A stretch of 64,000 nt of DNA from Superficieibacter sp. HKU1 (GCF_029319185.1 NZ_CP119754.1:3720001-3784000), one strand, 5' to 3'; counted from the stretch's first letter, positions 15,356 through 23,500 are shown. Translations and numbers: made by a program. The notes: a model not told the origin generated them from the sequence alone.

Positions 15356-16243
15356 ATGAAACGTATCGCTAATGTCGTCATTCTGATGCTGTTCGCCCTG
15401 GCCCCCTGTACGCAGGCAGCCACGCTTTCTTCAGGCATGACCGATGCACTTAAACAACAGGAGACGCGCCTGAACGCTCGCATCGGTATGGCCGTCGTGG
15501 ATGCCAAGGGCACGCCCATTTTTACCTGGCGTCAGGACGAGCGCTTTCCGCTGACCAGCACCTTTAAAGTGCTGGCCTGCGCTGCTCTGCTCGATAAGCT
15601 ACATAACAGTGGCGGCTCGCTGGAGGAAAAGGTTTCCCTGCAAGCCGATGAACTGCTGGCGTATTCCCCGATCACCAAAAACTATCTGCCGCCCTCCACT
15701 CCTTCCCTGCGTTTGCTGTGTTCAGCGGCGGTGAGCTATAGCGATAACACCGCCGCCAATCGCCTGCTCAGGTATCTCGGTGGTCCGGCGGCGGTCACGC
15801 AGTTTATGCGCAGCATTGGCGATCAAGTCACCCGTCTGGATCGTACTGAACCCACGCTGAATGAAGCGACGCCCGGCGATGCGCGAGATACCTCTACCCC
15901 CAAAAGTATGGCGCTGGCATTACACAAACTTTTAGCCTCAGACGCTCTGGCTCAGGCTGACCGTACCACGCTGGATAGCTGGATGCGGGAAGATAAAGTC
16001 GCTGACGCACTGTTACGCGCCGCCCTGCCGCCAGGCTGGGCCATCGCCGATAAAACCGGAGCCGGTGGTTACGGCTCCCGTGCGATTATTGCCGCCGTTT
16101 ATCCGCCGGAGAAACCGCCGTTTTACGTAGCGATTTATATTACGCAAACCAGTACGTCGATGAAGGCGGCGGATGCAGCGATTGCCGATATTGGCAGACA
16201 GCTTTTTAGCGCCGTCATTACCACCCTATATCCGCCCGCTTAA
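15356..16243 (+). CDS. class A serine beta-lactamase
   Basis: The 295-residue precursor begins at ATG 15356 (AGGAC upstream), which gives a standard signal peptide ending TQA at residue 21; the open frame extends 16 codons further upstream, but that extension spoils the signal. All class A motifs are present: nucleophile Ser68 in STFK, SDN at 129-131, general base Glu165 with Asn169 in EPTLN, and KTG at 233-235 with the downstream Arg in GYGSR. It should hydrolyse penicillins and some cephalosporins in the periplasm. No LysR-type ampR regulator is adjacent. I cannot assign it to a named enzyme group; it does not look like TEM, SHV or CTX-M in its variable segments. Confidence 0.93.
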   Translation: MKRIANVVILMLFALAPCTQAATLSSGMTDALKQQETRLNARIGMAVVDAKGTPIFTWRQDERFPLTSTFKVLACAALLDKLHNSGGSLEEKVSLQADELLAYSPITKNYLPPSTPSLRLLCSAAVSYSDNTAANRLLRYLGGPAAVTQFMRSIGDQVTRLDRTEPTLNEATPGDARDTSTPKSMALALHKLLASDALAQADRTTLDSWMREDKVADALLRAALPPGWAIADKTGAGGYGSRAIIAAVYPPEKPPFYVAIYITQTSTSMKAADAAIADIGRQLFSAVITTLYPPA

Positions 16244-16277
16244 CGATACGTAACACCTCATAATACAGATAAAAACT

Positions 16278-16304
16278 ATTGACTTTGGCAGTTGTAATGT
16301 CAAT
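16278..16304. promoter_or_regulatory. inverted repeat upstream of the SLOG-TIR operon
   Basis: ATTGAC (16278-16283) and GTCAAT (16299-16304) form an inverted repeat with a 15-base spacer, 53 bases before the first gene of the operon. The left arm also contains TTGAC, which could act as a -35 element. It may be an operator or only part of the promoter. Confidence 0.35.
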
Positions 16305-16356
16305 GGCATCCTGTAATCTGTCAGGGGAATAGCCTAATTAAGACAAGGGGCAGCGT

Positions 16357-16959
16357 ATGTCTGTCGAGGGAAAATCAGTCTGGGGAATTACCGGTCATCG
16401 GCGCATACCGCATCCTGATAATCTGTTTCAAACGATATTACGCCAGGGCGAGATATTACTTAACAGCGGCAAGCCGATATGCGGTTTAACACCCCTGGCG
16501 GAAGGCGCAGACCGTATATTTGCCCGGGCGTTAATACAGCTAGGTATTCCTTATAGCGTGCCGCTTCCCCTTGAGCAAAAAAATTACGAACGTGACTTTC
16601 CAGATACCCTGGGGGAATTTCATACGCTGCTGGAAAAGGCACAAACGGTTTTTATTCTACCGCGCTGTCCCTGGCTCACGGAGAGTGAAGTACAACCTGA
16701 TACTGCTGGCCGTAATTTTCAATACCTTAGCGTGGGTGTGTACATCGCCAATCAGTCCGACGTACTTTTTTCCGCCTGGAACGGTAACCCGGCACAGGGG
16801 ATGGGCGGCACTGCGCAGATTACTCAGCTTTTTCAGGATTTTACTGTGTTGAAAGCCTCAGTTAATGAAACGCAATATCGTTATTTTCAGGCTTTAGGCA
16901 AAAGAAAAACAGCGACTAAACGCAAATTAATACCTTTGGACGTGGTACAGGATAAATGA
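16357..16959 (+). CDS. SLOG-superfamily (LOG/DprA-like Rossmann) protein, predicted nucleotide-ligand sensor
   Basis: The 200-residue soluble protein has features of SLOG-type Rossmannoid proteins: an N-terminal strand and loop GITGHRRI (10-17), a second conserved segment LAEGADRIFARA (47-58) with an acidic residue followed by an alpha-helix, the strand IPYSVPLP, and near the end a glycine loop PAQGMGGTAQ (145-154). Proteins of this group bind nucleotide-derived ligands and often stand beside membrane or TIR effectors in conflict systems (family knowledge). It has an AAGGGG ribosome site. Its stop overlaps the ATG of the membrane gene by four bases (ATGA). Exact ligand and role are unknown. 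Confidence 0.7.
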   Translation: MSVEGKSVWGITGHRRIPHPDNLFQTILRQGEILLNSGKPICGLTPLAEGADRIFARALIQLGIPYSVPLPLEQKNYERDFPDTLGEFHTLLEKAQTVFILPRCPWLTESEVQPDTAGRNFQYLSVGVYIANQSDVLFSAWNGNPAQGMGGTAQITQLFQDFTVLKASVNETQYRYFQALGKRKTATKRKLIPLDVVQDK

Positions 16960-17924
16960 ACCCTTTACATTTTACGCTTAAACAGATTTCAATTTGGCAT
17001 AACGCTTATTTAAAGAAACACAACCAACCACAGACAAATCATAGCGAAGAAGCTCCCTCGACTCTTTATACGGATGAATGGCATGATTTGAACTGGCATG
17101 AAGAACAATCGCATCACTACAGCTGCTTATTTCGTGGCGGCGTTCTGCTGAGTTACACTCTTGGATTTCTTGCCGTGGTGTTCGCCGTCATTCCTATTTC
17201 TGGAATGCTCGGGGAAGAAACGCTCCATCATTATGGCTTTATATTCGTACTACTGGAGTTGATTGCGATTGCGTTAATCGTCGCCATTTATGTCTCCGGC
17301 ATGTCGAATAAAGATAACGGGTCTGGCCGTGTCCTGTTTCAGAACTGGCGGGGCAACTGGCAACGGCATCGCACCCTAAGTGAAATATTACGTTATCAGG
17401 ACGCGATTGCCTGGCTTAAGCCTGATAATGTGATTCGTAAGTATCAAATTCCTGAGGCCGTGCTGGCAACCTCCATTCCTTCTGCCGAAGCCATGTTGCA
17501 CCGTTTACAGATACTGCTGGCCGGGCAACAGGCTTATAATGCGCAGAAAACAAGCGAATATCATTTTATCCAGCACCGTCTACACGTCATTGCCAAATGG
17601 AGTTTTATTCTGACGCTGGTCTGTTGTCTGGCGCACTTTTTTGTCCACTCTGCTGCCCTCTCTGCGCTTTCCGCCATTCTTCCCGCGCTGGGCTCATGCT
17701 GTCACGGCATTGCCTCAACGGCTGAATATGAAAAATTAGCGCAGCAGTGCCACCAGACAAAACTCTTACTGGATAACTTCGCGCAAGGACTGGTTGTTAA
17801 CGAGCAGCGTTTACTGGCCGATGAGGCCGCCCTGCGCAAAGAAGTTAAGCAGTTCCTCGAGATAGTGTTGGACGACAGGGATAAGTGGTACATCTTCACC
17901 AGCTCCAGCAAATTACCGTTATGA
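16956..17924 (+). CDS. four-helix membrane protein, SLATT-like putative effector
   Basis: The 322-residue protein has two pairs of membrane helices (about 62-84 and 94-115; 214-231 and 233-250) separated by a ~100-residue soluble part. After the second pair comes a long helical tail with AEYEKLAQQ, an arrangement that recalls SLATT proteins, the two-helix membrane effectors associated with SLOG domains. I place it there by architecture and context, not by a sequence match I can prove. It is translationally coupled to the SLOG gene and 30 bases upstream of the TIR gene, so the three are one operon. A pore-forming or membrane-signalling role is inferred. Confidence 0.6.
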   Translation: MNPLHFTLKQISIWHNAYLKKHNQPQTNHSEEAPSTLYTDEWHDLNWHEEQSHHYSCLFRGGVLLSYTLGFLAVVFAVIPISGMLGEETLHHYGFIFVLLELIAIALIVAIYVSGMSNKDNGSGRVLFQNWRGNWQRHRTLSEILRYQDAIAWLKPDNVIRKYQIPEAVLATSIPSAEAMLHRLQILLAGQQAYNAQKTSEYHFIQHRLHVIAKWSFILTLVCCLAHFFVHSAALSALSAILPALGSCCHGIASTAEYEKLAQQCHQTKLLLDNFAQGLVVNEQRLLADEAALRKEVKQFLEIVLDDRDKWYIFTSSSKLPL

Positions 17925-17954
17925 CTTTATTTTGATTTCAGGAAAGAGATAGAC

Positions 17955-19865
17955 ATGTCATCACCTATTTTTATTAGCCACTCTTCCCGCGACCGGGACT
18001 GGGCATACCGACTGATTGCCGACCTGGAAAAACGCGGCGTCCCCTGCTGGATCAGCTCTCGTGACATTGAGCCTGGTGCGGATTATCAGAAATCTATCGT
18101 CGATGCCCTTGAAGCCGCGCCAGCGATGGTGCTGTTATTTAGCGATCACGCCAATAACTCCAAAGAAATTCCGCGTGAAATGGCGATTGCCAGCGGCAAA
18201 AGCAAACCGATGATACCGGTGCGAATTGAGGATGTTGTTCCACGTAATGCGCTGGAATATAGCCTGACTAATGCCCAGTTCCTTGATTTATTTGCTAACT
18301 ATGAAGGGACCATGACCCGACTGACGGAGTCTCTTCTCCGCCAGATTGCCGCCAGCGAACTGAATGTGTCCAGTGCGAAACCTGCGGTGGTAGTCGATAA
18401 ACCGGCACCGACAAAAAGCGCCCAACCCTGGGACGTTAAAAAATCGCCAAAACAACCTGTTGAGAAGACTCCCACACAGAAGCCGAAATCCAGTAACAAA
18501 GTCTATATGGGCGTCGGTGCGGTGGCGCTGTTAGCGATTGCGGGCGTTGTCACCCTGACCTCGCAGGATGATGCGCCTCAGACGCAGACCGTTCAGTCAG
18601 CCCCGGCCCCGCAAGCTGCGCCTCCTGCCGCGAAACCAACGCCAGCTATAGCCGAACAACCGCCGCGTAGCGAAGTAAAAGCGGTGACTCCATCATCCAC
18701 ACCCACTGTCTCCGCCGCACCTGAAGAAGATGCCACACCTGGCGACATCGGTGCGCTGGTGACCAGTACGAAACAACTGCGTGCAAGTGACCGCGTTGAG
18801 GCATTACAAAAAAGTCCGCTAATGGAAAGCCAGAAGCTTAACGCCGGACAGATGTTGTCGCTGCTGAGCGGCACCAGCAACAGCCAGCGTAGCAACCTGA
18901 TTGAGAAACTACTGCCTTTTACTGAACAACCTATTACCGTTACTGATGCGCTGAAATCACTCAATTTAACCGGCGATAGCTGGGCTTCCACGGTCACTAC
19001 GCTAAACCCAGCGTTACCTGACAATCTGAAAGATGAAGAGATTTTGGCACTGCTGGGAACGACATCGTCTTCAAGCCGTGCACGAGTGCTTGAGAGTCTG
19101 GCCCCGAAAGGCGTTGCGCCATTTGACCTGGCCGTTGTCGAGAAAATCCTCAGGCCAATGAATGACAGCCGCAGCGGAGCTATTCGCACGCTGGTGAATT
19201 TGCTGCCGCAACCGCTCCCGGAAGACAGTTTCGGTATGCTGCTGACCTCTATTAATAATAGCCAGCGCAACAATACCATTGAAGCGATGCAGCCCGCGCT
19301 CGCGAATACGCTGACGCTTTCCGGTACGCTGAAACTGCTCGAAAATACTAATGATAGCTGGACCTCCACGCTTTATACGCTTTCGCCAAGGCTGCCGGAA
19401 AATCTTACGGCGGCTGAAGGCGCGCAATTGCTGGGCCGTACACAAAACAGCTCACGCTCACGCGGTCTGGAAGCGGTGGCACCGCATTTAGCTGCTGGCC
19501 TGAAAGGAAGCGATACGGAAGCCATGTTAAAAAGCATGAATGATTCGTGGTACAACGGTGTTTATTTGCTGGTTCCGCGCCTTGCTAAAGATCAGGATAG
19601 CGCCTCGATTTTGACGCTTTTAGGCCCGACCAAGAACAGTACCCGTCGTCGCACGATAGAAGCACTGGGCAGCGTCTTGCCCGCTAAAATCAGCGTCGAT
19701 GACGCCGTTAATATGCTTGACGGGACGGGCGACAGCCGGTTATCAGCAGCGATCTTTTTGCTGCCCTATTTGCCACAGCAGCTAAGTCAGCAAGATCTGG
19801 ATAATCTGGCGGGGAATTTAAGCAAATCCGACCGACAGAGGCTGGTTGAGGCGATGAAAAGGTAA
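17955..19865 (+). CDS. TIR-domain protein with one membrane span and ~11 tandem C-terminal repeats
   Basis: The 636-residue protein starts with a TIR domain (1-135): FISHSSRDRDWA, CWISSRDIEPGADY and EIPREMA, where Glu75 sits at the place of the catalytic Glu of NAD-degrading TIR enzymes. A Lys/Pro-rich linker (140-182) precedes one hydrophobic helix (183-203). A Pro/Ala-rich stretch (205-262) leads into about eleven repeats of ~32 residues (293 to the end). The basic flank before the helix and acidic flank after it suggest that TIR faces the cytoplasm and the repeats face the periplasm. It is the last gene of the SLOG-membrane-TIR operon and ends 72 bases before glyU. No close named relative is known to me. 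Confidence 0.8.
   Translation: MSSPIFISHSSRDRDWAYRLIADLEKRGVPCWISSRDIEPGADYQKSIVDALEAAPAMVLLFSDHANNSKEIPREMAIASGKSKPMIPVRIEDVVPRNALEYSLTNAQFLDLFANYEGTMTRLTESLLRQIAASELNVSSAKPAVVVDKPAPTKSAQPWDVKKSPKQPVEKTPTQKPKSSNKVYMGVGAVALLAIAGVVTLTSQDDAPQTQTVQSAPAPQAAPPAAKPTPAIAEQPPRSEVKAVTPSSTPTVSAAPEEDATPGDIGALVTSTKQLRASDRVEALQKSPLMESQKLNAGQMLSLLSGTSNSQRSNLIEKLLPFTEQPITVTDALKSLNLTGDSWASTVTTLNPALPDNLKDEEILALLGTTSSSSRARVLESLAPKGVAPFDLAVVEKILRPMNDSRSGAIRTLVNLLPQPLPEDSFGMLLTSINNSQRNNTIEAMQPALANTLTLSGTLKLLENTNDSWTSTLYTLSPRLPENLTAAEGAQLLGRTQNSSRSRGLEAVAPHLAAGLKGSDTEAMLKSMNDSWYNGVYLLVPRLAKDQDSASILTLLGPTKNSTRRRTIEALGSVLPAKISVDDAVNMLDGTGDSRLSAAIFLLPYLPQQLSQQDLDNLAGNLSKSDRQRLVEAMKR
18831..19862 (+). repeat. about eleven tandem ~32-residue repeats encoded in the TIR gene
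   Basis: Each unit has a core of the form LL-x2-T-x2-S-x-R/W followed by an amphipathic helix and a LxPxLP turn. Units alternate between two types: one with NSQR, NSSR or NSTR (near SNSQRSNLIE, NNSQRNNTIE, QNSSRSRGLE, KNSTRRRTIE) and one with GDSW, NDSW or GDSR (near GDSWASTVTT, NDSWTSTLYT, NDSWYNGVYL). The superrepeat is therefore about 63 residues. The DNA copies have diverged, so the array is old. Confidence 0.72.
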
Positions 19866-19937
19866 CAACGGTTTATTGGCAGAGTAGAGGAAGGTCCAGG
19901 GAGGGATGTTCTGAGGCTAAGAGGTGATTTAGAAAGC

Positions 19938-20011
19938 TGGAGCGGGCGAAGGGAATCGAACCCTCGTATAGAGCTTGGGAAGCTCTCGTTCTACCATTGA
20001 ACTACGCCCGC
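19938..20011 (-). tRNA. glyU: tRNA-Gly (anticodon CCC)
   Basis: The reverse strand gives a full 74-base tRNA cloverleaf with the CCA end encoded (TGG at 19938-19940). The acceptor stem GCGGGCG pairs with CGCCCGC, the T-arm contains GGTTCGATTCC, and the anticodon CCC is at 19977-19979. It reads glycine codon GGG. In E. coli K-12 glyU also lies beside ygeR. It marks the border between the accessory block on its left and the backbone on its right; tRNA genes are common integration points, but I saw no integrase or repeated tRNA end. Confidence 0.97.
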
Positions 20012-20090
20012 TTTGAGGTGCGTAAGGCATTATAAACCTTACGCTCTTGTTAGCAAGGGACCGCTTGTCTGACTGGCGATTAATTCACCG

Positions 20091-20792
20091 TCAGCATTTC
20101 GGTTTACTGCCCTGCGGCGGCAGATAACGAAGCGGATCGATGGCCGTGGCTTTATAGCGGATCTGGAAATGCAGCCGCACGGAATCTGTATCCGTACTGC
20201 CCATCGTGGCAATCTGCTGGCCGATTTTCACGCTCTGCCCGTTATTCACCATCAGCGTATCGTTATGCGCATAGGCGGTGATGTAATTCTCGCCGTGCTT
20301 AATCATGATCAGATTGCCGTAGCCGCGGAGCTGATTGCCGACGTACACTACCTTGCCCGAGCCCGCAGCATAAATCGGTTGTCCGCGCGGCGCGGTAATA
20401 TCGATACCTTTGTTGCCGCCATCCGCCGACGAGTAAGGCAAAATCACTTTCCCGCTGGTCGGCCAGCGCCAGCAGCGGTCGCCCACCGGCGGCCAGGAGA
20501 CAGGCGGCAGCGTGGGACGGGAGGCGGTCTTCGTACTTCTGGAAGACTTCTTGCCAGCAGTCGCGGTGCCGTTCACCTTCAGGCGCTGCCCAATTTCAAT
20601 GGTATAAGGCGGAGAGATATTGTTCATCCGCGCCAGTTCCTGCACGCTGGTGCCGGTCAGACGTGAGATACGAGAAAGCGTATCGCCGCGCTTGACGGTA
20701 TAAACGTTGCCGTCGGAGTCAGAGCTACCCGAGCAGCCAGCCAGAAACAGCGCCACCGCGAGGCAGCACATTGGGCGAAAAGAACGAGTCAT
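20091..20792 (-). CDS. ygeR: LysM/M23-family amidase-activator lipoprotein (YgeR/ActS)
   Basis: This outer-membrane lipoprotein has a lipobox LAGC in the first 25 residues, a LysM peptidoglycan-binding domain (VYTVKRGDTLSRISRLTG) and a C-terminal M23 (LytM) domain. The M23 zinc site is degenerate: the usual HxGxD is NKGID and the HxH is RLH, so it should be a regulator rather than a peptidase, in line with E. coli YgeR (ActS), which activates cell-wall amidases. The start at 20792 follows AGGAAG; an in-frame ATG at 20810 would add six residues (MRAGSL) and resembles the K-12 annotation, so the start is uncertain. Confidence 0.93.
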   Translation of the reverse strand: MTRSFRPMCCLAVALFLAGCSGSSDSDGNVYTVKRGDTLSRISRLTGTSVQELARMNNISPPYTIEIGQRLKVNGTATAGKKSSRSTKTASRPTLPPVSWPPVGDRCWRWPTSGKVILPYSSADGGNKGIDITAPRGQPIYAAGSGKVVYVGNQLRGYGNLIMIKHGENYITAYAHNDTLMVNNGQSVKIGQQIATMGSTDTDSVRLHFQIRYKATAIDPLRYLPPQGSKPKC

Positions 20793-20885
20793 CAGGCTTC
20801 CTGCGCGCAAAACGGATCCTCAATACGGTGTGAGTCAGGGTGCTTATGATAGCAGCCTGTGAAAAGATGCCAATGGTTAGCGACG

Positions 20886-21788
20886 TTAAACCGTCTTAAT
20901 CGGCTGAAAAGGATAGCCGCGCGTGATGATTTCCATTATTTGCGGCAGCCATGGCATCCCCGGTATTTTCACCAACGCCGGATAGAAAATTTGCGGCGAG
21001 GGGAAGAGATCGACAACGTGGCAGCGCGATAATTTATCAGCGTCGACTTCTGATGACGGCAGCAACGTCGCGGCGGCCAGCCCGGATTCCAGCCAGTCGA
21101 GGATCACCCCCGGCTGGGTGATATGCATAATGACATCGGGGGTGACACCGCCTTTACGAAACAGATCGAGCAGTATCTCGTAAGTACCGGAGTCTTTTGC
21201 CCGATGCAGCAATACCAGCGGAAAGGCAGCCAGCGCATGATAGTCGAAAGGTTGCTGCGGTTTTTCCGCCAGGCACTGCTTGCTGATTACCGCCACCAGC
21301 CTGACGGGATCGAAAGAGACAAAATCGTAACCTTCGCTACGATAAGGCCGCTGAATAAGTGCAATGTCAACCGTCCCTTCATTCAGCATGGTTTCCAGAT
21401 GGCTGGAATCGGTAACGGAAATATTGATCTCAGCGTGAGGATTTCGCTTATATAATTCGAGAAGGAGGGGCTTAAAATAGGATTGATACAGATGCGTTAA
21501 GCCTATCCGCAGGCGAAATTTATCCTGATGAGCTATTTCCACCGTTTCACGCGCGGTATCTTCAACCTGACGTAATATTTCACAGGCTTTACGATAGAGA
21601 AAGTATCCCGCTTCCGTTGGCTCAATACGATTTCCCCGCCGAATAAACAGAGCAACATTAAGTTCCTCTTCCAGTTCCTGAATACGTTTACTCAGCGGCG
21701 GCTGAGCCATATTAAGCGCTTTTGCCGCCTGGCTTACCGAACCCTGCTCTACTACCCGACAGAAATAACGTAGCCTTTTAAGATCCAT
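20886..21788 (-). CDS. LysR-family regulator of the divergent decarboxylase operon
   Basis: The 300-residue protein has an N-terminal winged helix-turn-helix (1-60, with SVSQAAKALNMAQPPLSKRI) and a LysR substrate-binding domain from about residue 90. It is divergently transcribed from the UbiD-family gene, with a LysR-type box (TTAAC-N11-GTTAA) between them. By this arrangement it most probably senses an aromatic acid and activates the decarboxylase genes. Effector and exact orthology are not known. It sits where K-12 has purine-catabolism genes between ygeR and idi. Confidence 0.88.
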   Translation of the reverse strand: MDLKRLRYFCRVVEQGSVSQAAKALNMAQPPLSKRIQELEEELNVALFIRRGNRIEPTEAGYFLYRKACEILRQVEDTARETVEIAHQDKFRLRIGLTHLYQSYFKPLLLELYKRNPHAEINISVTDSSHLETMLNEGTVDIALIQRPYRSEGYDFVSFDPVRLVAVISKQCLAEKPQQPFDYHALAAFPLVLLHRAKDSGTYEILLDLFRKGGVTPDVIMHITQPGVILDWLESGLAAATLLPSSEVDADKLSRCHVVDLFPSPQIFYPALVKIPGMPWLPQIMEIITRGYPFQPIKTV

Positions 21789-21884
21789 AATTCCTCTCTT
21801 TGCTGCGAATCAGTATCCCACTTCCCCGAAAAAAGTAAACGGCCTCTCTGAATGAGCAAAAACATGCAGCTAATTAATAAAAAA

Positions 21885-21905
21885 TTAACATTCCGGCAAA
21901 GTTAA
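21885..21905. promoter_or_regulatory. LysR-type binding site between LysR and UbiD-family genes
   Basis: TTAAC (21885-21889) and GTTAA (21901-21905) are perfect inverted arms with exactly 11 bases between them, the T-N11-A geometry of LysR-type sites. The box lies about 100 bases from each of the two divergent starts. Confidence 0.6.
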
Positions 21906-22005
21906 CTTTTTTGATCTATGTAGCCTCCGGTAAACGGTATTTGTTTTAGTCCCCGCAAAAAAATAGTGTACCCACAGCCATTTTTCTTTTACGGATGGAA
22001 CAACA

Positions 22006-23490
22006 ATGCCAAATTCAGATAATAATCACGTTCATGATTTACGTTCCGCGCTCGCGTTACTAAAAACGCTGCCCGGCGAGTATGTAGAAACCGATACCGA
22101 AGTCGATCCAAACGCAGAGCTTTCCGGCGTATACCGTTACGTCGGCGCAGGCGGCACCTGTCAGCGCCCTACCCGCAAAAACGGCCCGGTAATGATGTTT
22201 AATAAAATCAAAGGATTTGACAACATCAGCGTTGCCATCGGCCTGAACGGCTCGCGTAAACGCGTCAGCCATTTTTTGAACTGCGCGCCGGAAAAGCTGG
22301 GACACTTACTGAAGGACTCAGTACAACACGCCATCGCTCCGGTGACGGTGCAGGATGAGGCGGTATGCCAGCAGGTAGTGCATCTGGCAAGCGATGCGGA
22401 TTTCGACCTGCGTAAACTGCTGCCCGCCCCCACCAATACCGAGGAGGATGCAGGCCCTTACATCACCATGGGGCTATGCTACGCCTCCGATCCCGATACG
22501 CATGAATCCGACATTACCATTCACCGGCTGTGCGTACAGAGCCGCGACGAGCTTTCGATGTGGCTGACGCCGGGGCGTCATATTGATGCTTTCCGTATGA
22601 AAGCGGAGGCGGCGGGCAAACCGCTACCGATTTCCATCAGCATCGGCGTCGATCCCGCTATTGAAGTCGCCGCCTGTTTTGAACCGCCGACGACCCCGCT
22701 GGGTTTTAATGAGTTAAGCATTGCCGGTGCGCTCCGTGGCCAGGCGGTAGAGATGGTGCAATGTCTTACCATCAACGAAAAAGCGATTGCGCATGCCGAG
22801 ATCGTTATAGAAGGCGAATTGCTACCTAATGTGCGCGTGCGGGAAGATCAAAATACCAATACGGGCAGAGCGATGCCGGAGTTTCCTGGCTATACCGGCG
22901 AAGCCAAAGAGGCGATTCCGGTGATTAAGGTGAAAGCCGTCACCCATCGTAAAAATCCGGTCTGGCGCACCACCGTCGGGCCAGGCGAGGAGCACGTCAA
23001 TATGGCGGGCATCCCGACCGAAGCCAGCATTCTCGATATGGTTGAACGTGCGATGCCGGGTAAACTGCTCAATGTTTTCGCTCATTCTGCGGGTGGCGGT
23101 AAGCTGCTGGCCGTGCTGCAATTTAAAAAATCGTCTCCCGCGGATGAAGGTCGTCAGCGTCAGGCGGCCCTGCTGGCCTTCTCCGCCTTCCCTGAACTGA
23201 AACACGTGATCTTAGTCGATGAGGACGTGGACATTTTCGACAGCGATGATGTGATGTGGGCGATGCAAACGCGCTATCAGGGCGATGTAGATACGGTTTT
23301 TATCCCCGGCGTGCGCTGTCATCCGCTGGATCCGTCGCAGGTGCCGGAATACAGTCCGTCCATCCTGCAACAAGGGATGTCCTGTAAAACGATTTTCGAC
23401 TGCACCGTGCCGTTCCACCTGAAACATAACTTTGAGCGTTCCAAATTCCAGCACGTTGACGTGAAACGCTTCCTGCCAGATTTCGAATAA
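22006..23490 (+). CDS. UbiD-family hydroxyarylate decarboxylase (AroY/LpdC-like)
   Basis: The 494-residue enzyme aligns closely along its full length with protocatechuate/gallate-type decarboxylases: DLRKLLPAPTNTEEDAGP, DVTIHRLC-like DITIHRLCVQ, the acidic active-site strand AEIVIEGEL near 265, and SCKTIFDCTVP near the end. UbiD enzymes use prenylated FMN to remove CO2 non-oxidatively from aromatic or unsaturated acids; a 4-hydroxybenzoate, protocatechuate or gallate-like acid is the likely substrate. The neighbouring UbiX-type gene would make the cofactor. The small third subunit (VdcD/BsdD-like) found in some such operons is absent here. Confidence 0.9.
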   Translation: MPNSDNNHVHDLRSALALLKTLPGEYVETDTEVDPNAELSGVYRYVGAGGTCQRPTRKNGPVMMFNKIKGFDNISVAIGLNGSRKRVSHFLNCAPEKLGHLLKDSVQHAIAPVTVQDEAVCQQVVHLASDADFDLRKLLPAPTNTEEDAGPYITMGLCYASDPDTHESDITIHRLCVQSRDELSMWLTPGRHIDAFRMKAEAAGKPLPISISIGVDPAIEVAACFEPPTTPLGFNELSIAGALRGQAVEMVQCLTINEKAIAHAEIVIEGELLPNVRVREDQNTNTGRAMPEFPGYTGEAKEAIPVIKVKAVTHRKNPVWRTTVGPGEEHVNMAGIPTEASILDMVERAMPGKLLNVFAHSAGGGKLLAVLQFKKSSPADEGRQRQAALLAFSAFPELKHVILVDEDVDIFDSDDVMWAMQTRYQGDVDTVFIPGVRCHPLDPSQVPEYSPSILQQGMSCKTIFDCTVPFHLKHNFERSKFQHVDVKRFLPDFE

Positions 23491-23500
23491 GGGGACCGAC

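Noticed and set aside
18831..19862. The TIR C-terminal array as leucine-rich, TPR or HEAT repeats
   Set aside because: The unit length and the NSxR/NDSW cores do not fit the consensus of these families.
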